Positions 25,020 to 34,041 of a stretch of DNA of 45,964 bases are shown piece after piece. Every line of letters starts with the position of its first letter. Within the stretch, counting starts at the first letter, position 1. Position numbers and translations under genes: made by a program. The stretch comes from Pirellulales bacterium. GTDB lineage: Bacteria > Planctomycetota > Planctomycetia > Pirellulales > JAGQOS01. The notes under the pieces are model-generated. The model was not told the DNA's origin. It saw only the letters and a list, made by a program, of their open reading frames with translations, and searched no databases. The stretch covers positions 1-45,964 of the forward strand of contig JANQPJ010000377.1 of NCBI GenBank assembly GCA_028289525.1, written 5' to 3'.

Positions 25020-25721
25020 TCAATTCGATTTCGACGATTGATGTGCGGCTAAAATTTCGGCCAAGTCCCAGCCTTGCTGATCGTCGATGTCGTACGATTC
25101 GGCCGGCGGAGTTTCAAACAACAGCGGTCGGGCTCCGATGCGTGCCTGGTGCTCGGCGAAGCTAGCCTGAGAGAAGATGTAGAGGTTCGAGTTTTCTTCA
25201 AACCAGGGCTCCAAGTCTTGCGTTCTCACCAGGTTATTGGGATCGTGATTCACCGGCGAACCATCTTGCCGATAGAAGCGGGTTTGAAACCGGTTCACAG
25301 TAAACAGGCTATCGGCTGCGCCGTCGGCGATGGCCGTTCGGTATGCCTGTAATGCCTGACGAATCGTATCGGCCGAGAGCAGGGGATTGGTCGTATGCGT
25401 CATCAGGTAAGTTGCTGCCTGAACATGGGCCACATCGTCTTCCAACACGCGATTCATGCTGACCAAGTCGCCACAAATCTCCGGCTTGCGATCTCGAATC
25501 AATACCCGACCGTCGTCACGCAGGCCATGCTCGGCCAAAATGTCTCTAGCATCGGTGTTGATGACCACCAACTCGATTTCGTCGACACTCAACAGCGTAT
25601 CCAAAATCCAACGAAACAACGGCTTGCCGCAGAATTCTCGAAAGTTTTTTCCCGACACGCGCTCACTGTGTGCCTTCATCGGCAGCAGCGCCACGCAATC
25701 GAACTCAACACGATGATTCAA
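25020..25721 (-). CDS. CMP-sugar/acid cytidylyltransferase (NeuA/KdsB-like)
   Basis: 233 residues; the first in-frame start is TTG 25721, and the beginning is uncertain. The nucleotide-binding P-loop is VALLPMKAHSERVSGKNFRE, a variant of the family's LIPARxxSxRxxxKN, then GKPLFRWILDTLL, INTDA, a central MTHTTNPLLSADTIRQAL (T-x-P, nucleotide and metal region) and YDIDDQQGWDLAE, with the C-terminal IDxxxD motif. It resembles acylneuraminate cytidylyltransferases, forming CMP-acid from CTP. No NeuB-type synthase is present in the window, so the acid is probably not a sialic acid; an unusual hydroxyacid is possible. Confidence 0.85.
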   Translation of the reverse strand: MNHRVEFDCVALLPMKAHSERVSGKNFREFCGKPLFRWILDTLLSVDEIELVVINTDARDILAEHGLRDDGRVLIRDRKPEICGDLVSMNRVLEDDVAHVQAATYLMTHTTNPLLSADTIRQALQAYRTAIADGAADSLFTVNRFQTRFYRQDGSPVNHDPNNLVRTQDLEPWFEENSNLYIFSQASFAEHQARIGARPLLFETPPAESYDIDDQQGWDLAEILAAHQSSKSN

Positions 25722-25809
25722 TGTGCAAGCCTATTCTCGGTAAGTGGTCAGTAGGTGGGCTTGTTTAAATGTTTTGTTCATCCAAAAGTCTCGACCTACC
25801 AACAGCCTA

Positions 25810-26691
25810 TCACCTAGGGTAAAAATATCGTTCTTTCTCTTTATGCGAAAGTCGTCGATGGATATGGTTTCCGCGCCAGCTACCGTAAAACTGGCAGAAC
25901 CGATAGAGTGCAATGGAGTGAAAATTCCCCCACAAGCATCGCTGGCGGAGCGCGTGACTGTAATCGGATAACAACGCGGCGGTCCAATAGCGGCCCACGT
26001 CCGACACCTTCAAATGCAACTCCGGCATAATCTCTCTCAGGGCGAGCGCTTCGCGTTCAAACCGCCGCTTCACTTGGCCCCACGATTCATGGTGATAGTG
26101 ATAGACAACCGCGTTATGCACATACTGGATGTTCCAGCCGTCGGCGACCGCTCGCTTGCCAAGCTGCATGTCTTCCAAACCGGTGAGTTGCTCGTCGAAA
26201 CGATATTTTTCCCACACGGTGCGGCGCACCGCCGAATTCGCGTTGTTGAAGTAAAACGTGTTCTGCGAAGGCGTCGGCGCGTTCGGAAAATATTTGTCGA
26301 AGATTCTAGTCTCGCTGAACTTGGTCTCGGGCCCTCCAACCTGTCGTCCGTAAGTCACCCCGACCGACGGATCTTCGAATGGTCGAATCAGGCGTGCAAG
26401 CCAATAAGGGTTGGTCGGCACGCAATGGCCGCTAATGGCCACCAGCACATCACCCTGAGCGGCTTCACAGCCGAGATTCAACGAATGTCCAAAGCTGAAT
26501 TGTTCACGAGGAATGTGGACGATTTTTGCGCCGTGCGACTCGGCAATCGCTAGGGTATTGTCTTCTGAACCCGAGTCGACGACGACGACTTCCCACTGAT
26601 CTCGTTCGACCGTCTGCTCGTCGACTGCCTGGAGCAAACGAGGCAAGTACCGTGCCTCGTTGAGCGTTCGAATGATTAAGCTAGCTTGCAA
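25810..26691 (-). CDS. Family 2 glycosyltransferase
   Basis: 293 residues starting at TTG 26691 (MQASLIIRTLNEARYLPRLL). GT-A motifs: EVVVVDSGSEDNTLAIAE, the metal-site region VLVAISGHCVPTNPYWLARL (SGH in the DXD position), FNNANSAVRRTVWEKYRFDE and LTGLEDMQLGKRAVADGWNI with the ED catalytic pair. It is a rhamnosyltransferase-like type often seen in O-antigen loci; the SGHC in place of DDD is normal for that subgroup. It follows rfbA in the operon, so a dTDP-deoxyhexose donor is possible but unproven. The 88 bases downstream hold no convincing gene. Confidence 0.88.
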   Translation of the reverse strand: MQASLIIRTLNEARYLPRLLQAVDEQTVERDQWEVVVVDSGSEDNTLAIAESHGAKIVHIPREQFSFGHSLNLGCEAAQGDVLVAISGHCVPTNPYWLARLIRPFEDPSVGVTYGRQVGGPETKFSETRIFDKYFPNAPTPSQNTFYFNNANSAVRRTVWEKYRFDEQLTGLEDMQLGKRAVADGWNIQYVHNAVVYHYHHESWGQVKRRFEREALALREIMPELHLKVSDVGRYWTAALLSDYSHALRQRCLWGNFHSIALYRFCQFYGSWRGNHIHRRLSHKEKERYFYPR

Positions 26692-26712
26692 CGTTACTCG
26701 AAGTGCCTGGCG

Positions 26713-27624
26713 TCAGACCAACCGCTCTGTTTTTTTCTGATGAACTAATTCGACCAGGTATTGACCATAGGAGTTGTTCATTGCCGAACCGATTCGCATG
26801 ACGTCGTCCGCCGAAATGAACCCCATGTGCAGTGCGACTTCCTCCAGGCAAGCAATCTTGAGTCCCTGGCGTTGTTCAACCGCCTCGATAAAGCTGGCCG
26901 CCTGGTGCATCGAAGCGTGTGTGCCGGTATCGAGCCAAGCAAACCCTCGCCCAAGCGGCTCGACGTGCAACTCATTTCTTTCAAGATATACCCGGTTGAC
27001 GTCCGTGATTTCCAATTCGCCGCGTGCCGACGGCTTGATATTTTCTGCGATCTTCACGACCTGATTGTCATAAAAATATAAGCCCGGAATCGCATAAGAC
27101 GACTTGGGGCGATCTGGTTTTTCTTCCAACGAAATGGCCCGTCCGTTCCGGTCAAACTCTACCACCCCATAGCGTTCAGGGTCTTTCACGCGATAGGCGA
27201 AAATGGTTGCTCCGCGCGTTCGACTCATGGCGGCCTCTAGAATCGGCTGAAAGTTGTGTCCGTAGAAGAGATTGTCGCCTAGCACGAGCGCTACCGGGTC
27301 GGTTCCGACAAACTCGCGACCGATGAGAAAAGCCTGAGCGAGCCCTTCCGGCTTCGGTTGAACAGCATATTCGATCGTCAGTCCCCACTGGGTTCCGTCG
27401 CCCAACAGGCGTTGAAATCCGCCGATGTCGTCTGGCGTGGAGATGACCAGGATTTCACGAATGCCGGCCAACATCAACGTCGAAAGAGGATAGTAAACCA
27501 ACGGCTTGTCGTAGACCGGCAGCAGTTGTTTGCTGACGGCTTTGGTCAAGGGATACATGCGTGTACCGGAACCACCGGCTAGCACAATCCCCTTGCTACA
27601 ACGACCTGTCATTTCAATACTCAC
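26713..27624 (-). CDS. rfbA: Glucose-1-phosphate thymidylyltransferase
   Basis: 303 residues from GTG 27624 (an ATG four codons later is possible). Signature [20 protein letters not shown] followed by [18 protein letters not shown], then [32 protein letters not shown] and [15 protein letters not shown]. Forms dTDP-glucose from dTTP and glucose-1-phosphate, the first step of dTDP-deoxyhexose synthesis. The length is normal for RmlA. It lies 15 bases downstream of rfbB; rfbC and rfbD are not in the window, so the product is not dTDP-rhamnose, at least from this locus. Confidence 0.95.
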   Translation of the reverse strand: MSIEMTGRCSKGIVLAGGSGTRMYPLTKAVSKQLLPVYDKPLVYYPLSTLMLAGIREILVISTPDDIGGFQRLLGDGTQWGLTIEYAVQPKPEGLAQAFLIGREFVGTDPVALVLGDNLFYGHNFQPILEAAMSRTRGATIFAYRVKDPERYGVVEFDRNGRAISLEEKPDRPKSSYAIPGLYFYDNQVVKIAENIKPSARGELEITDVNRVYLERNELHVEPLGRGFAWLDTGTHASMHQAASFIEAVEQRQGLKIACLEEVALHMGFISADDVMRIGSAMNNSYGQYLVELVHQKKTERLV

Positions 27625-27639
27625 GTTGACGTTTCAGAA

Positions 27640-28704
27640 TCACGACCGCAGCCCCAGACGTTCGCGTTGGTAGCTACCTTTGCTGACGCGATCGACCCAT
27701 TCACGGTTTTCCAAATACCATCGCACGGTTTGTTCAATTCCGGTAGCAAAATTGAAAGACGGTTGCCAGCCTAATTCGGTGCGCAACTTATTAAAGTCGA
27801 TCGCGTAGCGCAAATCGTGTCCCGGCCGGTCCTGCACGAATTTTACCAATTGCCTGCGACTTCCGTCGGAACGCAAGCCGGCCAAACGATCGACCGTATC
27901 GCAGATCGTGTGCACGACGTCCAAATTCGATTGCTCGCAGTCACCGCCAACATTGTACACTTCGCCTGGTCGGCCACGCTCTAGAACAAGGCGCAGCGCA
28001 TCGCAATGATCTTCTACGTGCAACCAATCGCGAACGTTTTCGCCTTTGCCGTACACCGGCAATGGCTTTCCTTCGATGGCGTTCAATGTCATCAGAGGAA
28101 TCAATTTTTCGGGAAACTGGTAAGGGCCATAGTTGTTGGAGCAATTGGTAATAAGCGTGGGCAAACCATAGGTATGATGATAGGCACGCACAAAATGGTC
28201 GCTCGAGGCCTTCGAGGCCGAGTAGGGAGAATTGGGGGCATAGGCGGTCGTTTCGTGGAACTTGCCTGTTTCTCCTAACGAACCATAGACTTCATCGGTC
28301 GAAATATGCAAGAACCGGAAGCGTCGCTGACGCTCCTCAGGCAGCGTCTTCCAATATTCCAACGCGGCATCCAGTAGTTGAAATGTTCCCAGCACATTGG
28401 TCTTCACAAAAGCAGTCGGCTCGCTGATCGAGCGATCAACGTGCGATTCGGCGGCAAAGTTGACAATCGCATTGCAATCATGCTCACGCAACAAGCGACC
28501 GACCAAGTCGCGATTCTGAATGTCGCCATGCTCGAAGGTGTAGTTTGAAAAATCGGCGATTTCTCGCAGCGAATCGAGATTGCCGGCATAGGTTAACAGA
28601 TCCAGATTGATCAAGTTTCCAGACCACTCCGATTGCAGCAGTCGACGCAAAAAGGTACCGCCAATGAAGCCTGCGCCACCGGTCACGAGTACACTTCTCG
28701 CCAC
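27640..28704 (-). CDS. rfbB: dTDP-glucose 4,6-dehydratase
   Basis: 354 residues from GTG 28704 with GGGGAG seven bases upstream. NAD loop VLVTGGAGFIGGTFLRRLL, ESHVDRSISEPTAFVKTNV, the catalytic FLHISTDEVYGSLGETG (Asp/Glu) and YSASKASSDHFVRAYH (YxxxK), NCSNNYGPYQFPEKLIPL. It makes dTDP-4-keto-6-deoxyglucose. The aminotransferase at 30055-31203 is the likely next enzyme, giving a dTDP-amino-dideoxyhexose. Expected length for the family. Confidence 0.95.
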   Translation of the reverse strand: MARSVLVTGGAGFIGGTFLRRLLQSEWSGNLINLDLLTYAGNLDSLREIADFSNYTFEHGDIQNRDLVGRLLREHDCNAIVNFAAESHVDRSISEPTAFVKTNVLGTFQLLDAALEYWKTLPEERQRRFRFLHISTDEVYGSLGETGKFHETTAYAPNSPYSASKASSDHFVRAYHHTYGLPTLITNCSNNYGPYQFPEKLIPLMTLNAIEGKPLPVYGKGENVRDWLHVEDHCDALRLVLERGRPGEVYNVGGDCEQSNLDVVHTICDTVDRLAGLRSDGSRRQLVKFVQDRPGHDLRYAIDFNKLRTELGWQPSFNFATGIEQTVRWYLENREWVDRVSKGSYQRERLGLRS

Positions 28705-28778
28705 GATCGTGCTCCCCGTCTAACGTGCTAGAAAAAACTTAAAACGGCCCATCACCGACAGCCCAGGCATGCCGATTG

Positions 28779-29867
28779 CTAGCCATTCTTCTGATATCTA
28801 ATCAACCGGCCAGATATTCTCTTTATCCGCGATAGCGTCTTGCGCACAATCTGCCCCAGATGTTGAAACTCGTTGGCTAACAACCATTGAAGTCGGATAG
28901 GAAATGCCGGTTGATGAGCAACCATGATAATCCGAATCGTGCGCCAAAAAGGGAGCCATCCCAAGGAGGAACTATAATTTCTCCAAAGGCGATTCCAACG
29001 ATTTCGCAACAGCGCATCTACGTCATCTCGCCTACGATGATAAATCTGATGGTCGTTAGCAAGACCAGCCGTCCGATCGAGAAAAGCTTCGGCGTGCTGC
29101 TGGGCTGATGCGCTTTGCCATGCCCCGCCGGAGTGCAACCGGTACGCCGACATCACATCAGGTAGGAAGTCCAGACTACCATTTTCCGTAATCACAATAT
29201 CCAATAACTCGTCGCAACAATGACGAAGAAAATAATCTGGAAATACGCCAGGAATCGCGGCGCGACGTGCCATCAATGATCCCGTAGCGTATGAACTTCC
29301 AAGGTTTGTCATACATTCACTTTGTGTATAGGATCGCTGATAGCCACTCTTTCGAAAGCAATTCTTGATTTCCTTTCCATCGGAATCAATGCAAGTCGAC
29401 CGATGAAAACATGCAGCAGCGGAAGGAGTCGCCTCAAGGTAGTCTACCTGTCGCTGCAATTTTTGGCGATCAATCCAATAATCATCGCCTTCTAGAAAGG
29501 CAATGTATTTCCCCCGACAAGCCCCCAATACGGCCACGTTACAAGTTGGGCTACTGTTCATTCCAGGAATGGTGCCCCAAAGGTTTTGGTCAGCCAGTAC
29601 AACCGCCAGCCTGTCAGGGCAGGACTTCTGATATTCAAGAATGAATTCTCTTGTTCCGTCGGTCGAGCAATCATCACTGATCACCACCTCTACAGGAAAA
29701 CAGGTTTCTTGATCTAAAACACTCTCTAAGGCTTGCTGAATGTAACACCGATGGTTAAACGCCATGAGAGCCACGCTGACAACCGGCTCGCTGCACAGCT
29801 CGGGACAGCGTACTACCGAAATGTGTTGCTCGACACATCTCTGAACACGTCTTGCTAACTCAGACAT
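28779..29867 (-). CDS. Family 2 glycosyltransferase
   Basis: 362 residues from ATG 29867 (a GTG three codons upstream is in frame). GT-A motifs: VSVALMAFNHRCYIQQALES, VEVVISDDCSTDGTREFI, KYIAFLEGDDYWIDRQKLQR with the metal-binding EGDDYW, and YATGSLMARRAAIPG; HCCDELLDIVITENG precedes the LPDVMSAYRLHSGGAW segment. A basic, amphipathic C-terminus suggests membrane contact. Lying between the aminotransferase and rfbB, it may transfer the dTDP-linked amino sugar. Confidence 0.87.
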   Translation of the reverse strand: MSELARRVQRCVEQHISVVRCPELCSEPVVSVALMAFNHRCYIQQALESVLDQETCFPVEVVISDDCSTDGTREFILEYQKSCPDRLAVVLADQNLWGTIPGMNSSPTCNVAVLGACRGKYIAFLEGDDYWIDRQKLQRQVDYLEATPSAAACFHRSTCIDSDGKEIKNCFRKSGYQRSYTQSECMTNLGSSYATGSLMARRAAIPGVFPDYFLRHCCDELLDIVITENGSLDFLPDVMSAYRLHSGGAWQSASAQQHAEAFLDRTAGLANDHQIYHRRRDDVDALLRNRWNRLWRNYSSSLGWLPFWRTIRIIMVAHQPAFPIRLQWLLANEFQHLGQIVRKTLSRIKRISGRLIRYQKNG

Positions 29868-29947
29868 AAACGGCACGATCGCTATCCGAAAACCGTAGTA
29901 CGAGTTCAGAACTGAATTCCAATAGCATCATTCCTGAGCCCTGAATA

Positions 29948-29978
29948 CAAGCCCGCTGCAGGGGCTTGCAACCCTGCA
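29948..29978 (-). other. Two overlapping, mutually exclusive hairpins
   Basis: In the 187-base gap between the aminotransferase and the next gene, CAAGCCC (29948-29954) pairs with GGGCTTG (29962-29968), while TGCAGGG (29957-29963) can instead pair with CCCTGCA (29972-29978). The two stems share bases, so only one forms at a time. No U-tract follows, so it is not a standard attenuator; it also begins AATACAAGCCCG, reminiscent of the REP-like arm at 10031. Function unknown. Confidence 0.45.
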
Positions 29979-30054
29979 TCGAACTTATCAATGTAAACGC
30001 CTGGTAAGCCTGCCGATTAAATCGACACCTGTCTGCTATCAGCAAAAACACGAA

Positions 30055-31203
30055 TCAATTGAGGCCATTCACTGCTAGGCCACCTGCCATTGCATGGCGA
30101 ATGAGCTGACATATCCAGGCAATGTCCTTGACAGTAACGGCAGTACCGGTTGGCAGAACAAGGACTTGATGACATAGCCGATTGGTCTCAGGCAACCTAT
30201 CATCTGCATTAGGATAGAGAGTGCGATAGGGTTCTGCGCGATGACATCCTGGATAAAAATATCGTCGGGCAAAGACCTGTTTTGAATGCAGGAAAGTTAG
30301 CAAGTCATCACGAGAAACGGCGGAAACATCGGGATCGATCGTTGCTACCACGTACTGATAATTGCAGCGCTCTCCCTCATATCGCATTAGTGTGATCCCT
30401 AAAACCTCAGCCAAACCTTCTTGATAGGCCTCATAGTTCCGGCGGTTAACTCGCACGAATTCTTCAAGACTTTCCATATTGGTCAAGCCCATGGCGGCCG
30501 ACACTTCATGCATTTTGCCATTGATTCCAAGACCATCCACTTGATCATATCCCGCGATTCCAAAATTCCTCATGTGCCGCATCTTCTTGGCAAGCACATC
30601 GTTGTTCGTCGTGATTGCCCCTCCTTCAAACGAATTAATAAACTTGGTGGCATGCAAGCTGAACACTTCCGCATCACCGAATGTCCCTGCCATCCCATCT
30701 GAATTGGAACAACCCAATGCGTGTGCTGCGTCAAGCAATAGCCGCAGGTCATGTCGATCTACAATTTCCTGCAGGCTCCGTACATCGCACACTTGCCCCC
30801 AAAGATGGACCCCTAAAACGCCAGTCGTCTGTTTCGTAATCAAGCGTTCGACGCGGCTCGGGTCGAGGCTGTGGTTGCTGGGATGAACATCGCAAAAGAC
30901 CGGCTTAATCCCATGCCATTGCAACGCGTGAACTGTGGCTACAAAGGTAAAAGAAGGTACGATCACCTCACCGGTTAGTCCAAGTGCCCGAATAGCTATT
31001 TCCAGCCCGATCGTGGCATTACATACTGCGATACAATGTTTAACACCGATGTATTCGGCGATGTGCTGTTCAAGATCGAGCGAATAGGGGCCTTCATTAG
31101 TAAGCCAACGTGATTCCAAAATCTCATGGAGTCGTTCAAAAAAAACACGTTGATCTCCGATATTTGGTCGGCCAACATGAAACTCATTATTTCTAGAGGT
31201 CAA
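30055..31203 (-). CDS. DegT/DnrJ/EryC1/StrS-family sugar aminotransferase
   Basis: 382 residues starting at TTG 31203. PLP-dependent enzyme: WLTNEGPYSLDLEQHIAEYI, VIVPSFTFVATVHALQW, LLLDAAHALGCS (Asp contacting PLP), and the Schiff-base lysine in SLHATKFINSFEGGAITTNN. The SLHATKF form is shared with transaminases acting on dTDP-keto-deoxyhexoses (VioA/QdtB-like) rather than the His-Pro-type ArnB. With rfbA and rfbB close by, it likely aminates a dTDP-4-keto-6-deoxy sugar at C3 or C4. No ketoisomerase (FdtA/QdtA type) is visible, which favours C4. The GNAT and hexapeptide genes upstream could then N-acylate the amine. Confidence 0.9.
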   Translation of the reverse strand: MTSRNNEFHVGRPNIGDQRVFFERLHEILESRWLTNEGPYSLDLEQHIAEYIGVKHCIAVCNATIGLEIAIRALGLTGEVIVPSFTFVATVHALQWHGIKPVFCDVHPSNHSLDPSRVERLITKQTTGVLGVHLWGQVCDVRSLQEIVDRHDLRLLLDAAHALGCSNSDGMAGTFGDAEVFSLHATKFINSFEGGAITTNNDVLAKKMRHMRNFGIAGYDQVDGLGINGKMHEVSAAMGLTNMESLEEFVRVNRRNYEAYQEGLAEVLGITLMRYEGERCNYQYVVATIDPDVSAVSRDDLLTFLHSKQVFARRYFYPGCHRAEPYRTLYPNADDRLPETNRLCHQVLVLPTGTAVTVKDIAWICQLIRHAMAGGLAVNGLN

Positions 31204-31206
31204 CGC

Positions 31207-31920
31207 TCATACCCTCGAGGCGACGAAAATGTAGCCAGACACATTCAATCCGTAGAAGTCGTCCGCTTGATGCCCGACTGCCAGTGGCTTGAAAGCCGGT
31301 TTTAGCAACGCCGCCACTTGGTTCGCATCATGCGCAACCATAAAACGCACGCCGTTTCTGATCGAAAATGGGTCATCTTGAATGAGCACTGAACCATCAG
31401 GCATTTGTTTACCGGCCCTCAACACTGCATTGTGTGGATCCGGAATATTTCCAACAAAAAGCCCTCCTGGAGCACAGACTCTGCCAATCTCCTGGATGAC
31501 AGTCTCAAACTGTACCTGCTCACTCAAATAGTAAAAAGAGGAACAAGACAGGACGAAATCAAAATACCCGTTGGCATAAGGCAACGAGGTATTCCGGCCG
31601 ACACGGAAATCTACCTCCCATTCTCGCTGCGAGGCTTGTTGCTTAAGCTCATCAATCAACGTCTCGGATATCTCGCATGCGTGCACCTTAAAACCAAGAT
31701 TCATGAGAAGCGAAAGATTCCGACCATCTCCGCACCCCATATCAAGTATTCGTGCTCCGCAAAACCGACTTTTGTCGATTTTAAGTCGAGGGTAATTTCC
31801 ACCCGCAAGGGTTCGAACGACCCATTCCGTGGGATACAGAAAGGTTGATTTCTTTTCTTGATATCGCTGGACCCACTTGAGGTCCAATGATTTCGCTGAA
31901 TCTTGGGAGGGAGATTCCAT
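31207..31920 (-). CDS. Class I SAM-dependent methyltransferase
   Basis: 237 residues from ATG 31920 (GTG 31932 is also in frame). ARILDMGCGDGRNLSLLMNL is motif I, followed by VHACEISETLIDELKQ, FDFVLSCSSFYYL and GRVCAPGGLFVGNI. Its simple Rossmann domain is typical of small-molecule methyltransferases. It sits three bases upstream of the aminotransferase, which is compatible with N- or O-methylation of the amino sugar or another residue. Substrate not deducible. Confidence 0.88.
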   Translation of the reverse strand: MESPSQDSAKSLDLKWVQRYQEKKSTFLYPTEWVVRTLAGGNYPRLKIDKSRFCGARILDMGCGDGRNLSLLMNLGFKVHACEISETLIDELKQQASQREWEVDFRVGRNTSLPYANGYFDFVLSCSSFYYLSEQVQFETVIQEIGRVCAPGGLFVGNIPDPHNAVLRAGKQMPDGSVLIQDDPFSIRNGVRFMVAHDANQVAALLKPAFKPLAVGHQADDFYGLNVSGYIFVASRV

Positions 31921-31949
31921 ATTAGCGTCCACTCTTGCTGACCAGTTTC

Positions 31950-32930
31950 TTACACGGTAGAGGGAATTCGTGCCGTCGCACAGCCAAAGCCCTCCCTTCC
32001 CATGTAGTTACCACAATAAAACGCAATTAACTGATCGTCTACTTGAAGGATATTGGGGTAAGACACCATTTCCGAGTCCCAACCATCACTCGACCGAATC
32101 AGCCCGCCAAGTTGATCTTCACGGTGCCATACCTGCAAATCATCCGTCCAAGCATAACCAATCCCATATCCACGAGCCGCATTTCGAAAATCGACCCCGT
32201 GTCGATACGAAAACCACATGTGGTATCGGTCTCCCAGCGACACGACCGCTGGACGTGCTTGACATTCGTTTTCTTGAAGTGTGCTTATACAGGGATCGCG
32301 ATCTCGCTTCCAGTCGATACCATCCGAAGAAACAGCATGCTTAAGCCGATAGATAGACTCGGTACGCCCATCATGCTGCACCCATTTTGTACCGACCAGA
32401 TACCACAAGTGATAAACATCCTCGATCTGCATCACGAACGGGCTACCGTGAACGTAAGGCTCTAGTGGAGTTCGCGTTAGTATTGGCCCTTCCCCATACT
32501 TGCGAAACGTCTTTCCACCATCATTACTAATTGCAAGCCCAATCGACGAATGCCAAGGTACGCCACGGGTTCGAGCCCAGCCAACGTAGTAAATCCAGAC
32601 CTCGTTATGGTGACGAATGACACAACATGGCATCACGCCATACTGATCAAATGCTCCAACGTTTCCCAGAGGAATTATCGGGCGGTCATGCACATAAAGC
32701 ACCTTTTGCAAATTAGAACGATCCACCTCGAGAAACGTTGTGTAGCTGACATAATTTCCGTCGGAATCAGGCTTAGGCCGGCAGGCAAAGTAAAGGCGGA
32801 TGCGATCATCGAGCAGCAGAGCAGTAGGAACTTGAGCATATTGCTGCATCCATTCGTAGCGACCATCCGAGACAAAGATCTTGCCTTGTTTCTGCCACTG
32901 GAAACCGAGTAATTCTTCAGATCGATGCAT
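31950..32930 (-). CDS. Five-bladed beta-propeller, glycosidase-like protein (GH43/32-like superfamily)
   Basis: 326 residues from ATG 32930 (MHRSEELLGFQWQKQGKIF); ATG 32963 and GTG 32972 are in-frame alternatives. Repeated blades are visible: VPTALLLDDRIRLYFACR, WIYYVGWARTRGVPWHSSIG, YHLWYLVG, YHMWFSYRHGVDFRNAARGY and LIAFYCGNYMGREGFG; the second has the Trp-rich pattern of five-bladed propellers. Proteins of this kind occur in glycan loci and could bind or hydrolyse the sugar chain, but no clear acid/base pair can be assigned by eye. No signal peptide is seen, so it would be cytoplasmic; a synthetic or regulatory role is as likely as hydrolysis. Confidence 0.65.
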   Translation of the reverse strand: MHRSEELLGFQWQKQGKIFVSDGRYEWMQQYAQVPTALLLDDRIRLYFACRPKPDSDGNYVSYTTFLEVDRSNLQKVLYVHDRPIIPLGNVGAFDQYGVMPCCVIRHHNEVWIYYVGWARTRGVPWHSSIGLAISNDGGKTFRKYGEGPILTRTPLEPYVHGSPFVMQIEDVYHLWYLVGTKWVQHDGRTESIYRLKHAVSSDGIDWKRDRDPCISTLQENECQARPAVVSLGDRYHMWFSYRHGVDFRNAARGYGIGYAWTDDLQVWHREDQLGGLIRSSDGWDSEMVSYPNILQVDDQLIAFYCGNYMGREGFGCATARIPSTV

Positions 32931-33025
32931 AGTGCATTTCTGCCTGATACCTTTGAGAACCATGTTGAACACGATGGCCGCACCACTCTCGCGTCTGACT
33001 CATCACAGATGGCCTACCGAGACGC

Positions 33026-34039
33026 TTAATCGCTCAATTGTCGTTTGGCAGCGTCGCGCACTACGGCCTCCAGCCAATCGTGCATACTTTGGTTCGCGAC
33101 CTTGCGTGCCTTGTGGGCAAGTGCTTTCGTCTCATCCGTAACACCTTCTAGCTGCCCATAATAACGTGTCCAATGTGATCCCCCGCGTTCGCTCGGGATC
33201 TGAAGGTGATAATCCGCATCGGGTGGTCCTTCGGCAACGCGAAACTCGATCGTATAAAAAGCCCCCATCACAATCCACTCGACACGAACATCACGCGCCG
33301 TGACAGGAAGCGAGGCCAGCGGAACTTCACACTTGAGCAGAGGATTTGAATTCGACATAACCCGACCGAATTCGGTATCTGCCAGCCATGGCCCCAGGCT
33401 TTCGTCGCCAACAACTACCTTGCCACCAGGTTTTACGACCCTTGCTAATTCCGATAGACATCGCGGAATGTCGGCGAAGGTATTAATTCCACCAAAATGA
33501 TGAGCTGCGTCAAAAAAGTTATCTTGAAACGGTAGATAGCTGCCGTTGGCGATCGAAAACTCGACAAGCATGTCAAGGTTGCTTAGCTTTTCAATTGCCT
33601 TGTCGAGCAAAAGAGGAGTTAGTTCCTGCAGAAACAACTCACCGGAAGGCCCTAATCGCTTTGCAAGATGGAGAGCCCCGCGTCCAGTACCACAACCGAT
33701 CTCCAACACACGCGAATTTGGTTCCAGTTCTAACTGGTCAACCATCCGTTCGCGCATCTCAGCTTCACTGCACCGATAGGTAAGAAACGGCAGGGAAGCA
33801 TAGTTGTCGTAATCCTCGGCAATGCTCTCATAGGAATCACGCGTTTCGCGATCTTCTTCCGCCAACTCCTTAGGCCAGGTGAAATCTGGAATCCCGTGCT
33901 GGATTGGAAATACAGAGGAACCGGCTTTGGATTGAAAAGTTCCTGACTCGACCACGCCATCCTGGGATCGCTCGACTACCAATTCGAGAGCAGCCCCAGT
34001 TGCTGGACACCGATAATATTGCGAGGTGGATTCTTTCAT
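33026..34039 (-). CDS. Class I SAM-dependent methyltransferase with N-terminal Trm112-like segment
   Basis: 337 residues from ATG 34039. An N-terminal segment (about residues 1-60) contains YYRCPATGAALEL and SVFPIQHGIPDFTWP, resembling the Trm112p-like domain of many sugar-cluster methyltransferases, though only one Cys is present. The SAM core follows: SRVLEIGCGTGRGALHLA, FLQELTPLLLDKAIEKL, FDAAHHFGGINTF and VVKPGGKVVVGDESLGPW. C-terminal 120 residues are a lid of uncertain function. Two bases separate it from the upstream GNAT gene. Confidence 0.86.
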   Translation of the reverse strand: MKESTSQYYRCPATGAALELVVERSQDGVVESGTFQSKAGSSVFPIQHGIPDFTWPKELAEEDRETRDSYESIAEDYDNYASLPFLTYRCSEAEMRERMVDQLELEPNSRVLEIGCGTGRGALHLAKRLGPSGELFLQELTPLLLDKAIEKLSNLDMLVEFSIANGSYLPFQDNFFDAAHHFGGINTFADIPRCLSELARVVKPGGKVVVGDESLGPWLADTEFGRVMSNSNPLLKCEVPLASLPVTARDVRVEWIVMGAFYTIEFRVAEGPPDADYHLQIPSERGGSHWTRYYGQLEGVTDETKALAHKARKVANQSMHDWLEAVVRDAAKRQLSD

Positions 34040-34041
34040 CT

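Noticed and set aside
24042-25721. Phosphonate biosynthesis by PhpE/PhpF-like pair
   Set aside because: No PEP mutase or phosphonopyruvate decarboxylase is visible, so only a general CMP-acid hypothesis is kept.
25731-25913. 60-codon minus-strand frame after the GT2 gene
   Set aside because: It begins inside the GT2 3' end in another frame and lacks a start signal; considered chance.
26713-28704. dTDP-rhamnose pathway
   Set aside because: Only rfbA and rfbB are present; rfbC and rfbD are missing and an aminotransferase is present instead.
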